Assembly: GCA_947561395.2 (NCBI GenBank)
Contig: OX387190.1
Location: 34,404,858 to 34,468,857 of the forward strand
Direction of reading: 5' to 3'
From: Buxus sempervirens
Taxonomy: Eukaryota > Streptophyta > Magnoliopsida > Buxales > Buxaceae
DNA: 64,000 nt
Shown: piece after piece, positions 23,132-35,970 of the stretch
How the letters are laid out: each line of letters starts with the position of its first letter
Numbering within the stretch: position 1 is the first letter of the stretch
Notes under the pieces: generated by a model
Seen by the model: only the letters and a program-made list of their open reading frames with translations
Databases searched by the model: none
Told to the model about the DNA's origin: nothing
Position numbers and translations under genes: made by a program

Positions 23132-23654
23132 TCACCTGAAGAAGTGGGAAACAGGCAAGAATATCCACGGCTCTTCGCATACTTGAAAGGAAGGTGGGAT
23201 TTGCTTTTGTCGTCGAGGATTGCAGAGGAGCTGTTTCTTGGAAAATTTTATATTCTAATATTGGGTAATATCCTTGAAAAACTCGGAAGTGTTTCTTAGA
23301 ACTGTATCATTAGTTCATTACTATTTTGGTAGCAGGAACCGATCTGATGCAGCTAGCTACGAAAGCATGCCATTAACATCCGAAGCTGATGCTAGTGTTT
23401 GGTTGCGTGATCTGCTGCCCTTTATACCCATTACTATTTTTAACTGTGTAAGTGGCTCGATGGAGTCGGTAGAGATGGTAGAGATGCATGAGTCTGCTGT
23501 TAATTACTTGTATGGTCCCTATCTTGTTGTCACAAGGGCTTTGAATGGCTCATTGTACGTACGGGGAATACGGGCCCATTGTCGTGATTATTAGAGCGAA
23601 ATTTCAGGTTGTTTTAATGTTTAATTTTCTGAATTTTCTAATTGCTGATGAAGG

Positions 23655-23694
<40 letters not shown>

Positions 23695-24078
23695 AGATGA
23701 TAATAAATATGTTCGATGATGATGGTAGCAGGTGCAGCTTAATTCTTTGTTGAGATTGACATGAGATATGCTTTTAGACCAACATGAATTCCCATATTAT
23801 AACATAGATAATTGGCCTGTTTAACAAGAACTGGAACTATATTATAGCCGATGTGTGATGATGCAACTGTTTATAAAAGGGCCTAGCTAACATGCGAAAA
23901 TTCAACTTAGCCAACCTAACATATTCTACTTTACGACTACGTACTCAATAGCTTTGATTTTTGTGGTGGGGCCCGCATTTCTGCTGAAATGCGAACCGGA
24001 CCCAGCATGGTTCTGGCTGGTTCAACAATGCTGACACGTGAGTTGAGCCGGTTCTTACAAAAACCGATTTCAAAAGGT
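23132..24078. other. KNOX 3' UTR and flank
   Basis: The likely 3' UTR continues at least a few hundred bases. A 106-codon frame at 23274-23594 starts at a non-ATG codon and has no known domain. A (TA)n run lies at about 23658-23690. Confidence 0.5.
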
Positions 24079-24123
24079 GACGACAAGCTTCCTTTTTTTT
24101 GGGTGAAGGACGACAAGCTTCCT
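24079..24123. repeat. Tiny poly(T) insertion with 15-bp direct repeats
   Basis: GACGACAAGCTTCCT at 24079-24093 and 24109-24123 flank TTTTTTTGGGTGAAG, which reads CTTCACCCAAAAAAA on the minus strand. The same pattern as at 4297-4341. Confidence 0.65.
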
Positions 24124-24237
24124 GTCATCTTCCCGTCCTGCTCGATCAGTAATTGCTGCAAACTTTTAAGTACCTCGCCGGGCTTGTGTCTTTTCTGATG
24201 GAGGATCAAAAGTTGTTGTTGACAGTTGGGGCCCATG

Positions 24238-24290
24238 GTCGGAGGCGGAGTCAGAAAATGAGGTTAGGAGGGGCAAACAATAAGTTATAA
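24238..24290. mobile_element. hAT-type terminal remnant
   Basis: GGAGGCGGAGTCAGAAAATG followed by TTAGGAGGGGCA resembles the subterminal words of the hAT-like element at 8480. I could not find the other end. Confidence 0.35.
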
Positions 24291-24905
24291 TAAATTCAAC
24301 TAAATTAATATTTCAAATGTTTTAGAAAAATTATTTTTATAGAAGAAAAAAAAATGGGAAGATTGTGAAAAAAAGCCACTTTTGACTTGTATATAAGAAT
24401 AGTCCATCAAAGAATTTCTTTTCAGAAAAGGGTCAGTTTTCCAAAAAAAATAAAAAAATGAATTATAAGATAACTTTACTATAACTACGTAACATACAAT
24501 TGCAGCCTATTTAAGACGTAAGTGCGTTATATGTGGGATATGAGTGTATGATGCACCCGTGTTGCATGTAGTATGCACTCGTGTAGTCCCACATACAATG
24601 TGGTTCTGTCACAACTAAATTGCAGCTCGTACCCACGATAAAAGTGACACTACTTTTTATTTTCATTTTGAAAAGTGACCTTGCTGGTTAGTTATTTTAG
24701 AAATATAATCATTTTCCGTAAATTAGATTTATTTGATGTAATCTGTTTCCGTAAATTAGATTTTTATAATACATGATAAAAAGTAAACCTTTTAATAACT
24801 TCTTTTGTGGGGTGGGTGGGTTGGGGAGTGGCAATTGCTTTAAGTTATTGGGGTTTTAAATAATATTTAAAAAGAATAATAAAATTACTCTTTAGAAAAA
24901 ATAAT

Positions 24906-25262
24906 GGGAAAATTAACTTTTAGTGATATTTTTCAAAACAATTAAGATTCAGTTAACAAAGTTTGAATTTTAATTTTTAATAAATCTTTATCAAAATAAT
25001 TAATTTTTAGTAATTGTTACCCTGAATTCTTTCAAAAATACCCTCATACAACTCACTTTTAGGACTTGTACAAGCAATAAATTGACTTGTACAAGCCATT
25101 TGGATGAGTGATATGAGGGTATTTTTGGAATAGTTGATTTGTAATAATAAAATGTTACTAAAAAGTAATTTTTTTGATAAAGATTCATTAAAAGTTAAAA
25201 TTCAAAACTTTGATGACTGAATCTTAATTATGTAAAAAAATATCACTAAAAATTAGTTTTAA
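24906..25262. mobile_element. Hairpin MITE, family A, copy 2
   Basis: Starts GGGAAAATTAACTTTTAGTG and ends with inverse words TATCACTAAAAATTAGTTTT. Shares with copy 1 the internal phrases AAAATACCCTCA and GGGTATTTTTGGAA placed as inverted arms. More diverged than copy 1. Confidence 0.65.
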
Positions 25263-28200
25263 AAAAAATTGAGGAGGGACACCAAGCTGCGTTTTGTCCA
25301 GTTACATGTATTAGTTTCATAAGGGGCAGCTTGACAACGCCCATGAAAGTCTATTGTTGATTACTTTTATGTATTTGTTCAGTGAATTTTAAGAATGTAT
25401 TTGACCGTATATATGTTTCACAAATTTAGGTTTAGTGTTTAAGTATTTGTATTAGATGATTCATTGTTAAGCTAGGCTTTCCTCAATCGACGCTATGTGA
25501 GAAGCCATTGGAGAAATGTAATTAAATTAAGGATTGAAATGTTTCTGCCTCCTAGTCGTAGAAATGTAATTAAAGGCTTGATTTCTTGAATCGTGCAAGC
25601 CTGTGAACTGAGAAGGGTGGAGAAGAGACTCTTAAATCTCCGTAGTCTGGTTGTTTGGGGGTCTCCATCGGACGTGTCCACCAAAGATCTGTATTCTGAT
25701 TTTGATGAGGACGCGATTCGGAAATCTATTGAAGGGCAAAAATAATGGAGCTCAGGCTCACAATCAATAGTTGGGGCCCTCTTGCTCTGTGTGTAGGTCA
25801 ATTATTCTCACTGAAACGTGTGGTTCACGACAACTCGTCCATCAGATCTGTCATGCGTCCCTGGACTGGAATTTCGGATGATTAAAATGATGAAATGTTC
25901 CAACGTCTGGGCAAGTGCTCGCCAACTATATTTATCAATTTAATTGATCCCTTCGAATGGTAGAAATAAATACTTGTGCCATCAAAGGAAAACCTACGGG
26001 CGGAGTCGAAAACTTATCGAATATATATTCATTGTAGCTGATGTTGCATTCCTATTTAAAACAAAGTTATTGAGCATTCTGGGGTCAGAAACACATATGA
26101 ATCTGATGAGCGGTGCAAATCCTCCAAACCTAATCCTTGTGTTGGCCCATGTGTCTGCGTTTGAATGGTAGCTTGGGCTTGGACTTCATGATTAGGCCAC
26201 AGCTTGAGTCTGGTAGGCCTTAGGCAAGCCTGTTTTGCTTAAACAGTGTGCGCTTGGTGTTTTAATCTATATCTATCGATCCTAACTTTAACGCGACAAG
26301 GCCCCTTAGTAAGCGTGGTTAAAACTATGCACGATTTTCCCAAAAAGCTCATATCCTACGTCACGTCAGGGTTTCGCCAGTCAAAATTCTGCATCATCGT
26401 TTAAAACTCAGGTAGTTATAAAACAATTCCCTCCCTTTCATTTCTGTATACGTGCAGTACTGCATGTGTATCCTGTTAGTTATTAGTAAATCGAAGTCTG
26501 ATAAATATTCCTCAAATTATGGTCTACCTTTTTCCTTCCCTTAAATACATTTCTCAAATTAATAAATCAACTAGTTGTTTTACCTCACAGGAACATATAT
26601 ATTTAAATATGTTAAGTTTAAATAATTTAAAATAAAATGATGAGGAGCTTGGGCGGTTGATCCTCTTGGGTAATATTAAAACAATTCAATGTGAAGGAAA
26701 AAGAGTGGAACCAATAATATTTAATCAACTATTTTATATATTACATAATTGTGAATTTAAATATCTAAGTTTAATAATTAATAACTATTCTTTAATAATT
26801 AAATAATTATTATTTATCTAGAGGATTACTATTAAAGAAACGTTGGGAAAAAGCATTTAAATTATTTAAACAAATAATAATTGTTTAATTTATTAAAATA
26901 TAAATATAATTATATTATATTAATAAAATAAATAGCTTTTCGTAAAAATAATAGTTAAATAAATATTTAAAGTGGCACCCAAAAGGGCCACTTTATTTAA
27001 ATAATATATATATGAATACTATTGTTAAATACTAGTAAAATAAATATTTAAATTAAGATATAGCTAAATATTAATTTTTCTTTTTCGGTTTCATCTTTAA
27101 TAATAATTATTATAATTTAGGATATATTATCTACTATGTTGATAATATCAATATTTAAAATTCTGATTAATTTTTTTGGTAAATTAATTTATTGATCTTG
27201 AATTAATTACGTTAAAGATATATATTAATCAATATATTAACTATTATTAATTATGGTTAAGATTATTAAACGTTAAAAATAACATGATTTGTTAATGATA
27301 TATATATATATATAAATTAATTACTATAAAATATAAACCTGTAAACCAAAATGGTAAGGTCAACATAATGTTAAAGATATATATTAATTAGTACTATAAC
27401 ATTAAATTAAAGATAAAGATAAAGGTATTAATTGTTTGATTTTTTAAAAATATATATTAAACATAAAGATGATTTTAATTTGGTTGAAGATACTGTGGAG
27501 AAAAGGAGCATGGCCTATAAGATATATTTTAATTTAGTTAAAGATAACAAAAAAAATCAAATATTATCAATTTTAAGAAATTATTGATTTCAAATAAATT
27601 ATTTTGATGTGGGGCCCGAAAAGAACACAATGTCCAAGTGAAGGAGAGAGAAGGTGGTGTTTCTCTACCCTGCTTTACTATATATATATGATTAGCATTC
27701 ATCCTCAAAACATCCTCACAAACATTCTTAACTTATCAAGTAATGAGATATGTCTATCCTTGAAAAAACTTATTCCATATTGACCACCTATATTAACATA
27801 ATCAAAAGGGTATACTTATATAAAAATGGCCGCATCCAACCCGAATAGATCGGGCTCCAACTGACCAACACACCCCTGCTACCTCCACTCCGTCCCGAAC
27901 GAACACCCTGAAAACCTTACTCATCCGTCACGAACCTTCTTGGAAAGTCCCTCATAGAATTCCACCATTACAGGCGTTGGAAAAGCTTAGCAGACTCTTA
28001 GGTCCCCTCGCCAAAGCCGTATATTGCGATATGCTTCACACACGCACATACACACGCACTTTCTTCCTTACTCATAATCTAGACCGTCCAGTCAACCTAA
28101 TAATCCAGTAGATCTTCCATCTTAAAGAATCTCTTCCGATTCGTTGGATTGTATCAGTGGGGCCCCTTCAGTGATGGAACGTGAGCAGGGTATCACGTGG

Positions 28201-28672
28201 GCTATGACCCACAGGTCTTTGAATAAGATGGTGCATCAGCTGCCAACGCTCCGTGTTCCTCCCTCGTTCCTTCTTTACGCCACACACCTCTTACGTAGCG
28301 AGCTTCTCTTAAATACTACCAACACATACACGTGAGCCCCGCATTGCTCTCACGATCATAACCACCAGGCACCAACTGGTCTATCATTATCCCTTCTATG
28401 TTTCTTTGCTTCTGAAATCAATACAGCCGCAAGGCCCACAAGGCCACAACTAACACTCGATTGAAAAGGGAAAATTTTTTTTTTGAAATCGGAATCTCCT
28501 TCATTGGATATAATTAGCGATTTACTGATTTACACGGAGAGAGAGATTGATGGTTAACAGATTTCCATCTCTACAACTTAATTAGTCCCTAATCGCCCAA
28601 ACAAAAAAAAAATGGAAATTAATAAAAAACAAAAATTGATGGGGATGTTGTTGTTGTGTTGGCATCTAAATT
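25263..28672. other. Intergenic DNA, extremely AT-rich core
   Basis: From about 26500 to 27620 the sequence is almost pure A/T with many TTAA and ATAT words and no coding frame. At 27830-28340 it becomes GC-richer, flanking the 3' end of the HD-Zip gene. No gene or RNA recognised. Confidence 0.5.
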
Positions 28673-29699
28673 CTAACAAGCTGCAGATGGATGGGTGAAG
28701 GGATTATAGAAATGAGGCTTTGCTGCCATGGAATAAGGGACCTTCGAGTTTGATGAGCCATCAACGCCGGCGCCGCCGATCCTTTCGCAAGAAGGGCACA
28801 TGGTGAGGGTCGCCGCCGGTAGCTGCATATAAAGTGGTGATGATAATTTTAACGCTTTGAGCTCTTGTAATTCCTTTTGCAGCCTCCTGTTTTCGTCTGT
28901 CAGTGTTTGGCAGCATTTCTTCAAGATCTCACAGTCTACTTCCGTTTGCTTCAGCTTTGTCCTGCAAACAACAGCATCCGATTCAGACTCATGCCAAACG
29001 CTTCTAAAATTAGGGTTTCGGAAAGATTTGTGTTTTGATGCAGTGGAGATTATTAACCTCGCTCTTCTGTTCTGGAACCACACCTCAACTTGTCGAGGCC
29101 GTAGGTTCAACTGCTTTGCCAACGCTTGTTTTTGCTTCTGATTATTCATTCAAAAGAAGATCATCACCATTAAAATTATTAAAAGCTCCAAATTCCACAC
29201 AAACATGGGAGAGTAAAGATGAGTAGAGGGACGGAGATATCGTTCATACCGGATTGAGGGTGCTGTGTTCTCTGAATCTGTCCTCTAAGAGGGCAGATTG
29301 TTCTTTGGTGAGTCTAAGTTTCTTCCTTGCACTACTACCCTCTTCATCTTCGTCACTTGCCCTAGAAGAGAGTTTCTCTACTTCTATCTCTTCGCTTCCG
29401 GCGTCTCTCTCCCTCTTGACGCTAGCATTAGAGAAAGATGAGACCGCGCTATGTACTACATCTGGGGATTCCAGATACCCTTGATTCACATCAATCTTCC
29501 TGGAAGCTTGATATGTTTCGTCAGAAAGACCTAACTTCAGCGCCGTCGTTGCTGCCGATGTTGAAGGCAGAAACAAGTTATCAAAATTCAGGGAAGGCTT
29601 CTTCTGCCGCTGCTGTTCGGATTTCAGTGGCGATTCAAGCTTTGCTTGACAACCTAAGGCAAGACCTAGGCCTGTATTGCAAACATCCTCAAACACCAT
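28673..29699 (-). CDS. HAT22: HD-Zip class II transcription factor (HAT22/HAT9 type)
   Basis: Three exons on the minus strand, 29699-29250, 29137-29058 and 28961-28673, join in frame to 272 residues. It is a nuclear repressor; the class acts in auxin, shade and abscisic acid responses. Residues 11-15 read LGLAL, an LxLxL EAR motif expected to recruit TOPLESS. The homeodomain is about 123-178 ([33 protein letters not shown]) and passes directly into the leucine zipper 178-216 ([35 protein letters not shown]). The class II signature CPSCE is at 232-236. Both introns sit where class II genes carry them, one inside the homeodomain and one right after NRRAR. The match to HAT22/HAT9 is strong, but the exact orthologue is not decided. 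Confidence 0.94.
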
Positions 29700-30029
29700 T
29701 GCAGAAAAATCTATCCGAGATTAAAGGATAGGAGAGGAGAGAAGATGGGGTACTTGTTGAAAAGAAGCTGAGGACCGAGGAAGATAAAGAAGAAGAAATG
29801 GGGAAGACTTGTGTTGAGGGTGGGTGGGGCTATGATTAATAATCAAAGGAATGAATGAGTAGGGGAAAGAATGTGATGTGGAGAATTATGAAAAATCACC
29901 ATACCTTCCCCTACACAGGTTGACCATGAGAGCTCCACTACTACTAATAATATGATCAAAAACCAGGAATCTCTCCCTCTTTCTTCTTTTGTAAAGTGTA
30001 AGTAGCAGTGTGGTATGGAAGAACCAGGC
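29700..30029 (-). promoter_or_regulatory. 5' leader and proximal promoter of the HD-Zip gene
   Basis: Purine/pyrimidine-biased leader upstream of the ATG on the minus strand. No single box stands out. A family A MITE lies 331 bp upstream of the start codon. Confidence 0.4.
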
Positions 30030-30324
30030 AAAATTGGTTTTCAGTGATACTCGATCAAATCTTGGTAATTGATTTTGAATGATACTTTTCTAAAATAATT
30101 GAGAATCTGTGTTCATTAAAAATTTCTTTCAAAAATACCCTCAAAAGATTCACTTATAACAAAATTAGTACGTGAAAATGTTTTCAAAATCTTTTAAGGG
30201 TATTTTTGGAAGAAACTCTTAATGAAATGGCACCGATCCTCAATTCTTTTAGAAAAGTATCACTAAAAACTAATTACCAAGATTTGACCGACTGAACATT
30301 AATTATTTTTTCACCAATTTCCCC
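30030..30324. mobile_element. Hairpin MITE, family A, copy 3
   Basis: AAAATTGGTTTTCAGTGATA at the left and CACCAATTTCCCC at the right, with inner inverted arms such as AAATACCCTCAAAAGATT / AATCTTTTAAGGGTATTTTT. Closest in sequence to copy 1. It lies in the upstream region of the HD-Zip gene. Confidence 0.72.
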
Positions 30325-33300
30325 ATTATCACGTATGTATATGGCTTGATTATGGTTATGTCCGAAACCGAAAGCATAAAAAAAAAATAGAATGATTGGT
30401 CCTCCCTCCCATGCTCACCCACACAACAATCTCCCCCCACATTAACTTTCTTTGTTTTATGTTCTTTTTGGCTCGTGCTTTTGCAAGTAGACAATTATAA
30501 GGCAACTTTTTCTTTGTTGATCGAACTTGCGGTGCACCAACAATGAGGCTGTTTTTCACAGTTCAATGTTTTTAGTGCTAACTTCTGTCATGTAGCACAC
30601 ATCATGTACGTGGTGTTTTCTACTTACAAAAAAGATTTACACCTTTGGGTTCGATGATATACCTTGGAATACAAATAGTCTTCGCTCTGACATGCACAAG
30701 TGGCTATGATTGGTTGGAGCACCACTCTTTATGTGTGTCCACCTTCTTGCAGACCACAACCAATGTCTCCCACTCCATAATGCCTTGTTTAGCAATACCT
30801 AAAAGACGGAGATCTTATTTTTCATCAGCCCCCCATTAATTGTTATTCTATACTCAGTACTCCCCTCCCCCTTTTTCTTTTTTGATTGGATATGAGGTGG
30901 GTTTGTCTTACTTAGTTGTGGGTGGAGATCGATAAGAGAGGGGAAAAGCGATGTGCACCATGGCGACTTCAATGTTCCATGGCCTCATGTCCTCTGTTGT
31001 TGTAACTAAAGAAGAGGAAATATTAAATGGGAAGAAAGGAAAGTAGGTAAAAGACACCACTTGAGTTTCAGAGAGTTATAATGGCAACAGAATACAATTC
31101 ATCATCACCAAGGAGAATCCGGATCTTTGCTTAACTAGAAAGTTGATGTCGAGTGTTTCGGACCTACCGGCCCCTGGATTACTGTTTGAATTTGATACGT
31201 CGTGAACACATCCAATAATGTTTTGTCGGCTATGCTCTAGCTCTTTTCCGCTCACCCACATAACATGATAGACCTAACCTTTTAATTAATAATAATTAGT
31301 GAAATTTAATTAACCTTAGCTTGATGACCATGATCACAATTATTCAAATTGTTGGATATACACGTGTCACGTGCAAAAGGGAATGGCAGGCGGACCCCAC
31401 AAATGATTTGGTATGATGGCATTCGATTCCGTGACGAAAGATTGGAGCATGGAAGTGGGGGAATGATGGATGGGAGAAAGGGGAAGGTTGGTGATAAGGT
31501 TTTGTGTGATGTTGGCTCCTGTCTTTACGGTCGGCCGACCATCTTTCAAGTGGGAGACTAATTGTCCACTTTGCTTCGCTTTTCTTCGTCGTCCCTCTCA
31601 ATACCAACCGTCCAAATCAAGGAAACCGCCACTTTTGTCTACATTTCCCACTGCACATGTACATGTATATTATGTATATATGTATGTGTGCATCAGTCGT
31701 CTTACTTTCTGTTCTTTTTCTATAATCTATACATTATCTCTAAATTAATATGTCAGTTTGAGTTCAGAATTTTGAAGAGAGAAGGCATAGGACGACAAGA
31801 GTCCAAGTCAGAATGATGTATCTTGTTTGATTTTCATTAGCGTGTGAGCATCATTATCAACTCATGTGTCCAAGTCAGAATGATATATCTTGTTTGATTT
31901 CATTGGAGTGTGAGAATCATCATCGACTCATCTGCCCACCGACTTTCCAAAAGCAAAGCTTGGCTTGCCCTTCCCTCTCTCTCTCTCTCTCTAATCAGTA
32001 AGTACTGCAGGATGATGCTTTCAGTAGGGGCATCATACTTGCTTTTAAAATCATAGACACTCTCAGGTTTAGAAAGCCTAAAGGTCCCACTTGCATTACG
32101 AGGGGGATTGTAGAGAACCTGAATTTGACTTGTAGGCTCCGAGACTGCAAAACAGTTGAAGTGTTCCCAGGTAACTTGTGGCGAAAAATAATTGCAAGAG
32201 GGACCCCATGGTCCATGTTGAAGATGCGTGCAACTATGTGGGGAATGGCCAACCCCCGTATGGGTCTCAACAAATTTTTTGTTGCGATCATCAAGGGCCC
32301 TTGCTCATGTGGACGTCGGAAGTAGCACTTAGGGATCTTTGTTGTGATGGAAGACTCTCTGATGCAAATAAACGAGTAATGATCGTTTGTAGTGTAATTT
32401 TACTTTATAGCATGTACAACAAGACACAAAAATGTGGATCCTAGGGTATATTAATTTCTGTGGGCCCCACATCGATATCTCTTGTTGTGAGTGGAATTTG
32501 CGCTAGCTAGCTGCAGACGATGTGCAGTGCAAATAAACTACCGGACATGGGAAATACGACCACTGACTCAAGAAATTTAGTATATTGAAGTTGATCGTGA
32601 GGATTATGGAACAACATGTACAGTTTCACAATTAATTTTTATATATACTGAAGTATAATTTGAACTATGATTCAATAGACCTACAAATGTCATAGCTATA
32701 GGTAGGACCCATGAGTGGTGATCAAGAAGGGGTGGCACACATAGCTTAGCCTATCAGCAATTATTCTCAGATACTCAGCCCTCCCCTTTATCAATTGTCT
32801 AAGGAATTTTATTTAATGGTGGAGAAGTGAGAAGCCTTTTGCCTCAATCATGTGCTCAAGTAAATCCGACCTTTTAGTCTTTTACCTACCTATTTTAAAA
32901 TTTATTCTCTCCTATAACAATTGTTGTGTTTCTGTAATTATTTGCGCATTAATTACCTCTCCTGGCGTAAAGGTTAAGCTCTCGTTAACTTCTCCATTTT
33001 TTGTCCTTCAAATAAAAAGTCAACAAGGTACAAAGTCTAAGGCTAATGTCAAGAAAACAGCATCTTAAAAATTCCATATTATAAAGTTTCATAATTTCAT
33101 TCGTTATAGTCTACATATTTATATTTATGGTCAGCACTCAATATCGAAAACCTAACCTCGGGTTATTGACCCACCCGTAGTACAGGAGAAAAGCAAAGTG
33201 ATGAAGAATAGAAGGTGATTCGGATGTGGGATGCCTCAACAGCCCAGAAGATATCCATCCTTTTTTTCTCTCGGCCACTGGTTTAGATGCCATCCACGTC

Positions 33301-33834
33301 GATCGTGCTTTTGATGTGAATCATTTCCCATCAATTCAATATAAAATAAAAAAGAAAAGAGAAGAAAATCACACCAAAATCCACGAAATCTCCATTTTTG
33401 TCTCCAAAAATGTTTTTTATTAATTTTTTTTTGGGTACACAATAGAATAGGACTCAAAAATTTAGTCAACTGAAATCGTTCCCCAGCTTCCGTGACTGAA
33501 GCAAAAGCAAAAGGAAAGAGATGCTTATAGCCTTATACCAGTACGGGATATATTCGAGCTTATGAATATTTTTTGGACCGATATTCTAATAATGCATTCT
33601 ATCATTGAGCTTATTCTCCCATTCATGATAGAATTTAATGATGAGACTGGGCTTTTGGGTCTTTAATTAGTTGGTACCTTGAATGTTACTGATTACAAGC
33701 GCTCATACATTTATCTTAATTAGTTTTGGTCAGGTTAGGTTAATTTAACCACGAGGTCCAAAATTCGTTTTTCGAGTTAGTTTCTTAACCTTTTAGCAAC
33801 TTGATTGAAGACCCTTCCAAGAAAAGACCAAGAG
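30325..33834. other. Intergenic DNA
   Basis: No gene recognised. Contains a CT microsatellite near 31975 and a 67-bp tandem duplication at 31801-31934. A 99-codon minus frame at 31995-32294 has no known motif. Confidence 0.4.
31801..31934. repeat. Tandem duplication, 67-bp unit, two copies
   Basis: GTCCAAGTCAGAATGAT starts both copies (31801 and 31868). The copies differ by several substitutions and one deletion. Confidence 0.8.
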
Positions 33835-33883
33835 AAAACCTTCACCAGTTCTACCAAAAAAAAAAAAAAAAAACCTTCACCAG
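33835..33883. repeat. Tiny poly(A) insertion with 14-bp direct repeats
   Basis: AAAACCTTCACCAG at both sides of TTCTACC followed by a run of A. Plus-strand orientation. Same class as the other micro-insertions. Confidence 0.65.
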
Positions 33884-34332
33884 AAAAAATAGCTTAAGAT
33901 AAGATCAGGTAGACTAACAAATTAATAACCCAACAGATAAAGCAGGTTGTTAAATTAAATTTAGTTCAAACTTTTGGGATGCTTTTCCAAATCTTGTAAA
34001 ACTTAAACAACACGCCATCTTCGTAGTCATCACCAGCCTCATCTCTATCTTAAAAAGGGGTTCAATTTTCGTTTGCTAAAATCATGATGATATATTTACG
34101 AAGACTTTTTAGGAGCTTTGAATTTGCGGGTCACCCACTCATTAAGCCAGATCTCACGCATTAAACAAGGTCAATAAGTTGAGGAATCACGCAAGGAGAA
34201 AGTGGAGAGAGCTACTACACACAGACGAGACAAAAACAGAAAATCGCTACCTAAGAAAGGAAAAGGATATATGTTGAATCATTGAAATTTTGAAGTATCT
34301 TGCAAACGGATCACTTCTTGTGATAATTCTAA

Positions 34333-34459
34333 CTGCAGTCCTTAAGTGAAGCCTCCATAGGATGCAAATACGTATCCTATGGTTGAAAACTATTAGTTGC
34401 GTTTTTGCACCCATAAAACACGTGTTTACATTCTGTGGAGACTTCACTTAAGGGTGCAG
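34333..34459. mobile_element. Short MITE (127 bp)
   Basis: CTGCAGTCCTTAAGTGAAGC at the left is mirrored by the inverse of CTTCACTTAAGGGTGCAG at the right; inner arms CTCCATAG / CTGTGGAG continue the stem. No target duplication recognised. Confidence 0.6.
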
Positions 34460-35096
34460 ATAGATCCACCGTACCAAAAGTGAATTGGCAAGCAAGTAGG
34501 ATGGGAGCTAGGGCCATCTGTGGCCCGGGCTCTTTTCCATAGAGCAGCTGATGAGGCCCTTAGAAGCCCATGAAGAACCTGCACTGGGCTTAAGGGCTCA
34601 GGAACATGATATCCATTAAAAAAAAAAAAATCCTAGAACTAGAATTTTAATTCACTTCAAACTTGGATGTTTGTTTCCTTCTTATATCCATTTTCTTGGA
34701 CATGGACGCAGGAAATGAAATGATACAAGGTGAATACATTTTGAAGGATCTGAATCTGGAATTGGTGACCTTCGCACACCATGGATTGTGGTAGCTGCTG
34801 AATCTCCGTAAGGGCAGTAATAATGGTAATGATTACGATGATAATAACACAGGCTGGCTCTTCCAATCAACTCCGAAGAAATTTAGAGAGTGCGCCAAAT
34901 TTGTTGACAATCAGTCTCTACTGAAGGAAGAAGTGGCAAGGAGTGGAAGAATTTAGACTTCTTATCCAGATTCATTGATCAGCTACAGATATGTTACCAG
35001 AAAAATACCGTGAAAAAGTTAAGACCCAGTGGATCCATTGGAGGTCCAGACCATTACAATCGATCTTGAACTTCATGTCTGGTTTTGGATCGGCAT

Positions 35097-35200
35097 GATG
35101 GGGTCAGTTCAAATCTTATAAAGTTGCAGTTCAGATGCTAAGGCATCAGGTCGAACCATGCATAGCCCCAGTTAGTTATAAGATTTGAACCGACCCCATC
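35097..35200. mobile_element. Short MITE (104 bp)
   Basis: GATGGGGTCAGTTCAAATCT and TATAA at the left match the inverse of the right end over about 25 bp with one mismatch (TTATAAGATTTGAACCGACC, then CCATC). Confidence 0.65.
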
Positions 35201-35273
35201 TCAGTTTTTGCTAAAAATTGAATCTGGTACCCTGAGAACCAATTAACCATCTCAGTTTTTGCTAAAAATTGAA
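35197..35273. repeat. Local direct duplication, 51-bp offset
   Basis: The phrase CATCTCAGTTTTTGCTAAAA plus ATTGAA occurs at 35197-35222 and 35248-35273, overlapping the right end of the adjacent MITE. Confidence 0.75.
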
Positions 35274-35478
35274 AGGAAGGTCATCGATTTTGTCAGAATT
35301 ATTAAAATGCATGCAAGCGTAACATGGATTATGGATTAGTTAAAGAGTTAAACAAGCAGAAAAAATTACCACCGGAGTACTGTTACTATTGTTATTATTA
35401 AAGGAGGGCGCGAGACAGAAGAAGAAGAGGGGGAACAGAAAGGCTTAAGAAACACGAAACTAAGCTTCTAAACACCGG

Positions 35479-35970
35479 CTAATAAGGAGTCTGTCCGACG
35501 ACATTTCCTGCAGGATAGTAGTCGCAAGAAATGTAGACGGAGCCATTGTTGCACTTCGCACAAGCACAGCCCAGGTTCGTCGACGCTCTCCACACGACTT
35601 GAGTGTAGTGCCGGCATTCCTTACCTTGTTGGCAGCTGTTCGATGCGCGGTCGTAATTTTGCTTCTCGTCAACCCATGCATTCACAGCATCGACGCCGTT
35701 GTAGTTAGCAGTACCCACGAACACGTTCTCACCATAATCTTCAGTGTCGGACAGCATGAGTGAACAGTCTCCGGTGCGATTGCTCACATAGGATTGGGCA
35801 TATGCTGCAAGTGTGTTGTTCCAGACCAAGGGAGGCACACCGACTTGGGACCGTGCATTGTTGTGTGCATTCAGGTATTCATCTGGAGTAGTGTCTTGTG
35901 CTAGGGAAACAGTGAACAGCAATGCAACCATGCATGCAATCACAAGGGTCATGAGCATTGAGGGCCTCAT
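35479..35970 (-). CDS. PR1: Pathogenesis-related protein 1 (CAP superfamily), copy 1
   Basis: Intronless, 163 residues. PR-1 proteins are secreted defence proteins, typically salicylate-induced, that bind sterols and release a C-terminal signalling peptide. Residues 1 to about 24 form a signal peptide (MLMTLVIACMVALLFTVSLA). CAP motifs are present: YLNAHNNARSQVGVPPLVW, YGENVFVG, CRHYTQVVWR and CDYYPAGN, with six cysteines in the mature part. The C-terminal 11 residues PAGNVVGQTPY fit the CAPE1 consensus PxGNxxxxxPY, but the usual CNYx before it is CDYY. A TATA-like TATAAAAG (minus strand, 36023-36030) sits about 55 bp upstream. A second PR-1 gene in the same orientation lies 5.4 kb away. Confidence 0.94.
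   Translation of the reverse strand: MRPSMLMTLVIACMVALLFTVSLAQDTTPDEYLNAHNNARSQVGVPPLVWNNTLAAYAQSYVSNRTGDCSLMLSDTEDYGENVFVGTANYNGVDAVNAWVDEKQNYDRASNSCQQGKECRHYTQVVWRASTNLGCACAKCNNGSVYISCDYYPAGNVVGQTPY

Noticed and set aside
23274-23594. Possible separate gene after KNOX
   Set aside because: No ATG at its start, no domain, and it lies where the KNOX 3' UTR is expected.
26500-27620. Organelle insertion or matrix attachment region in the AT-rich core
   Set aside because: Composition alone is not evidence; no organelle gene was recognised.
31995-32294. 99-codon minus-strand frame
   Set aside because: No recognisable motif, no splice context and no support from neighbours.
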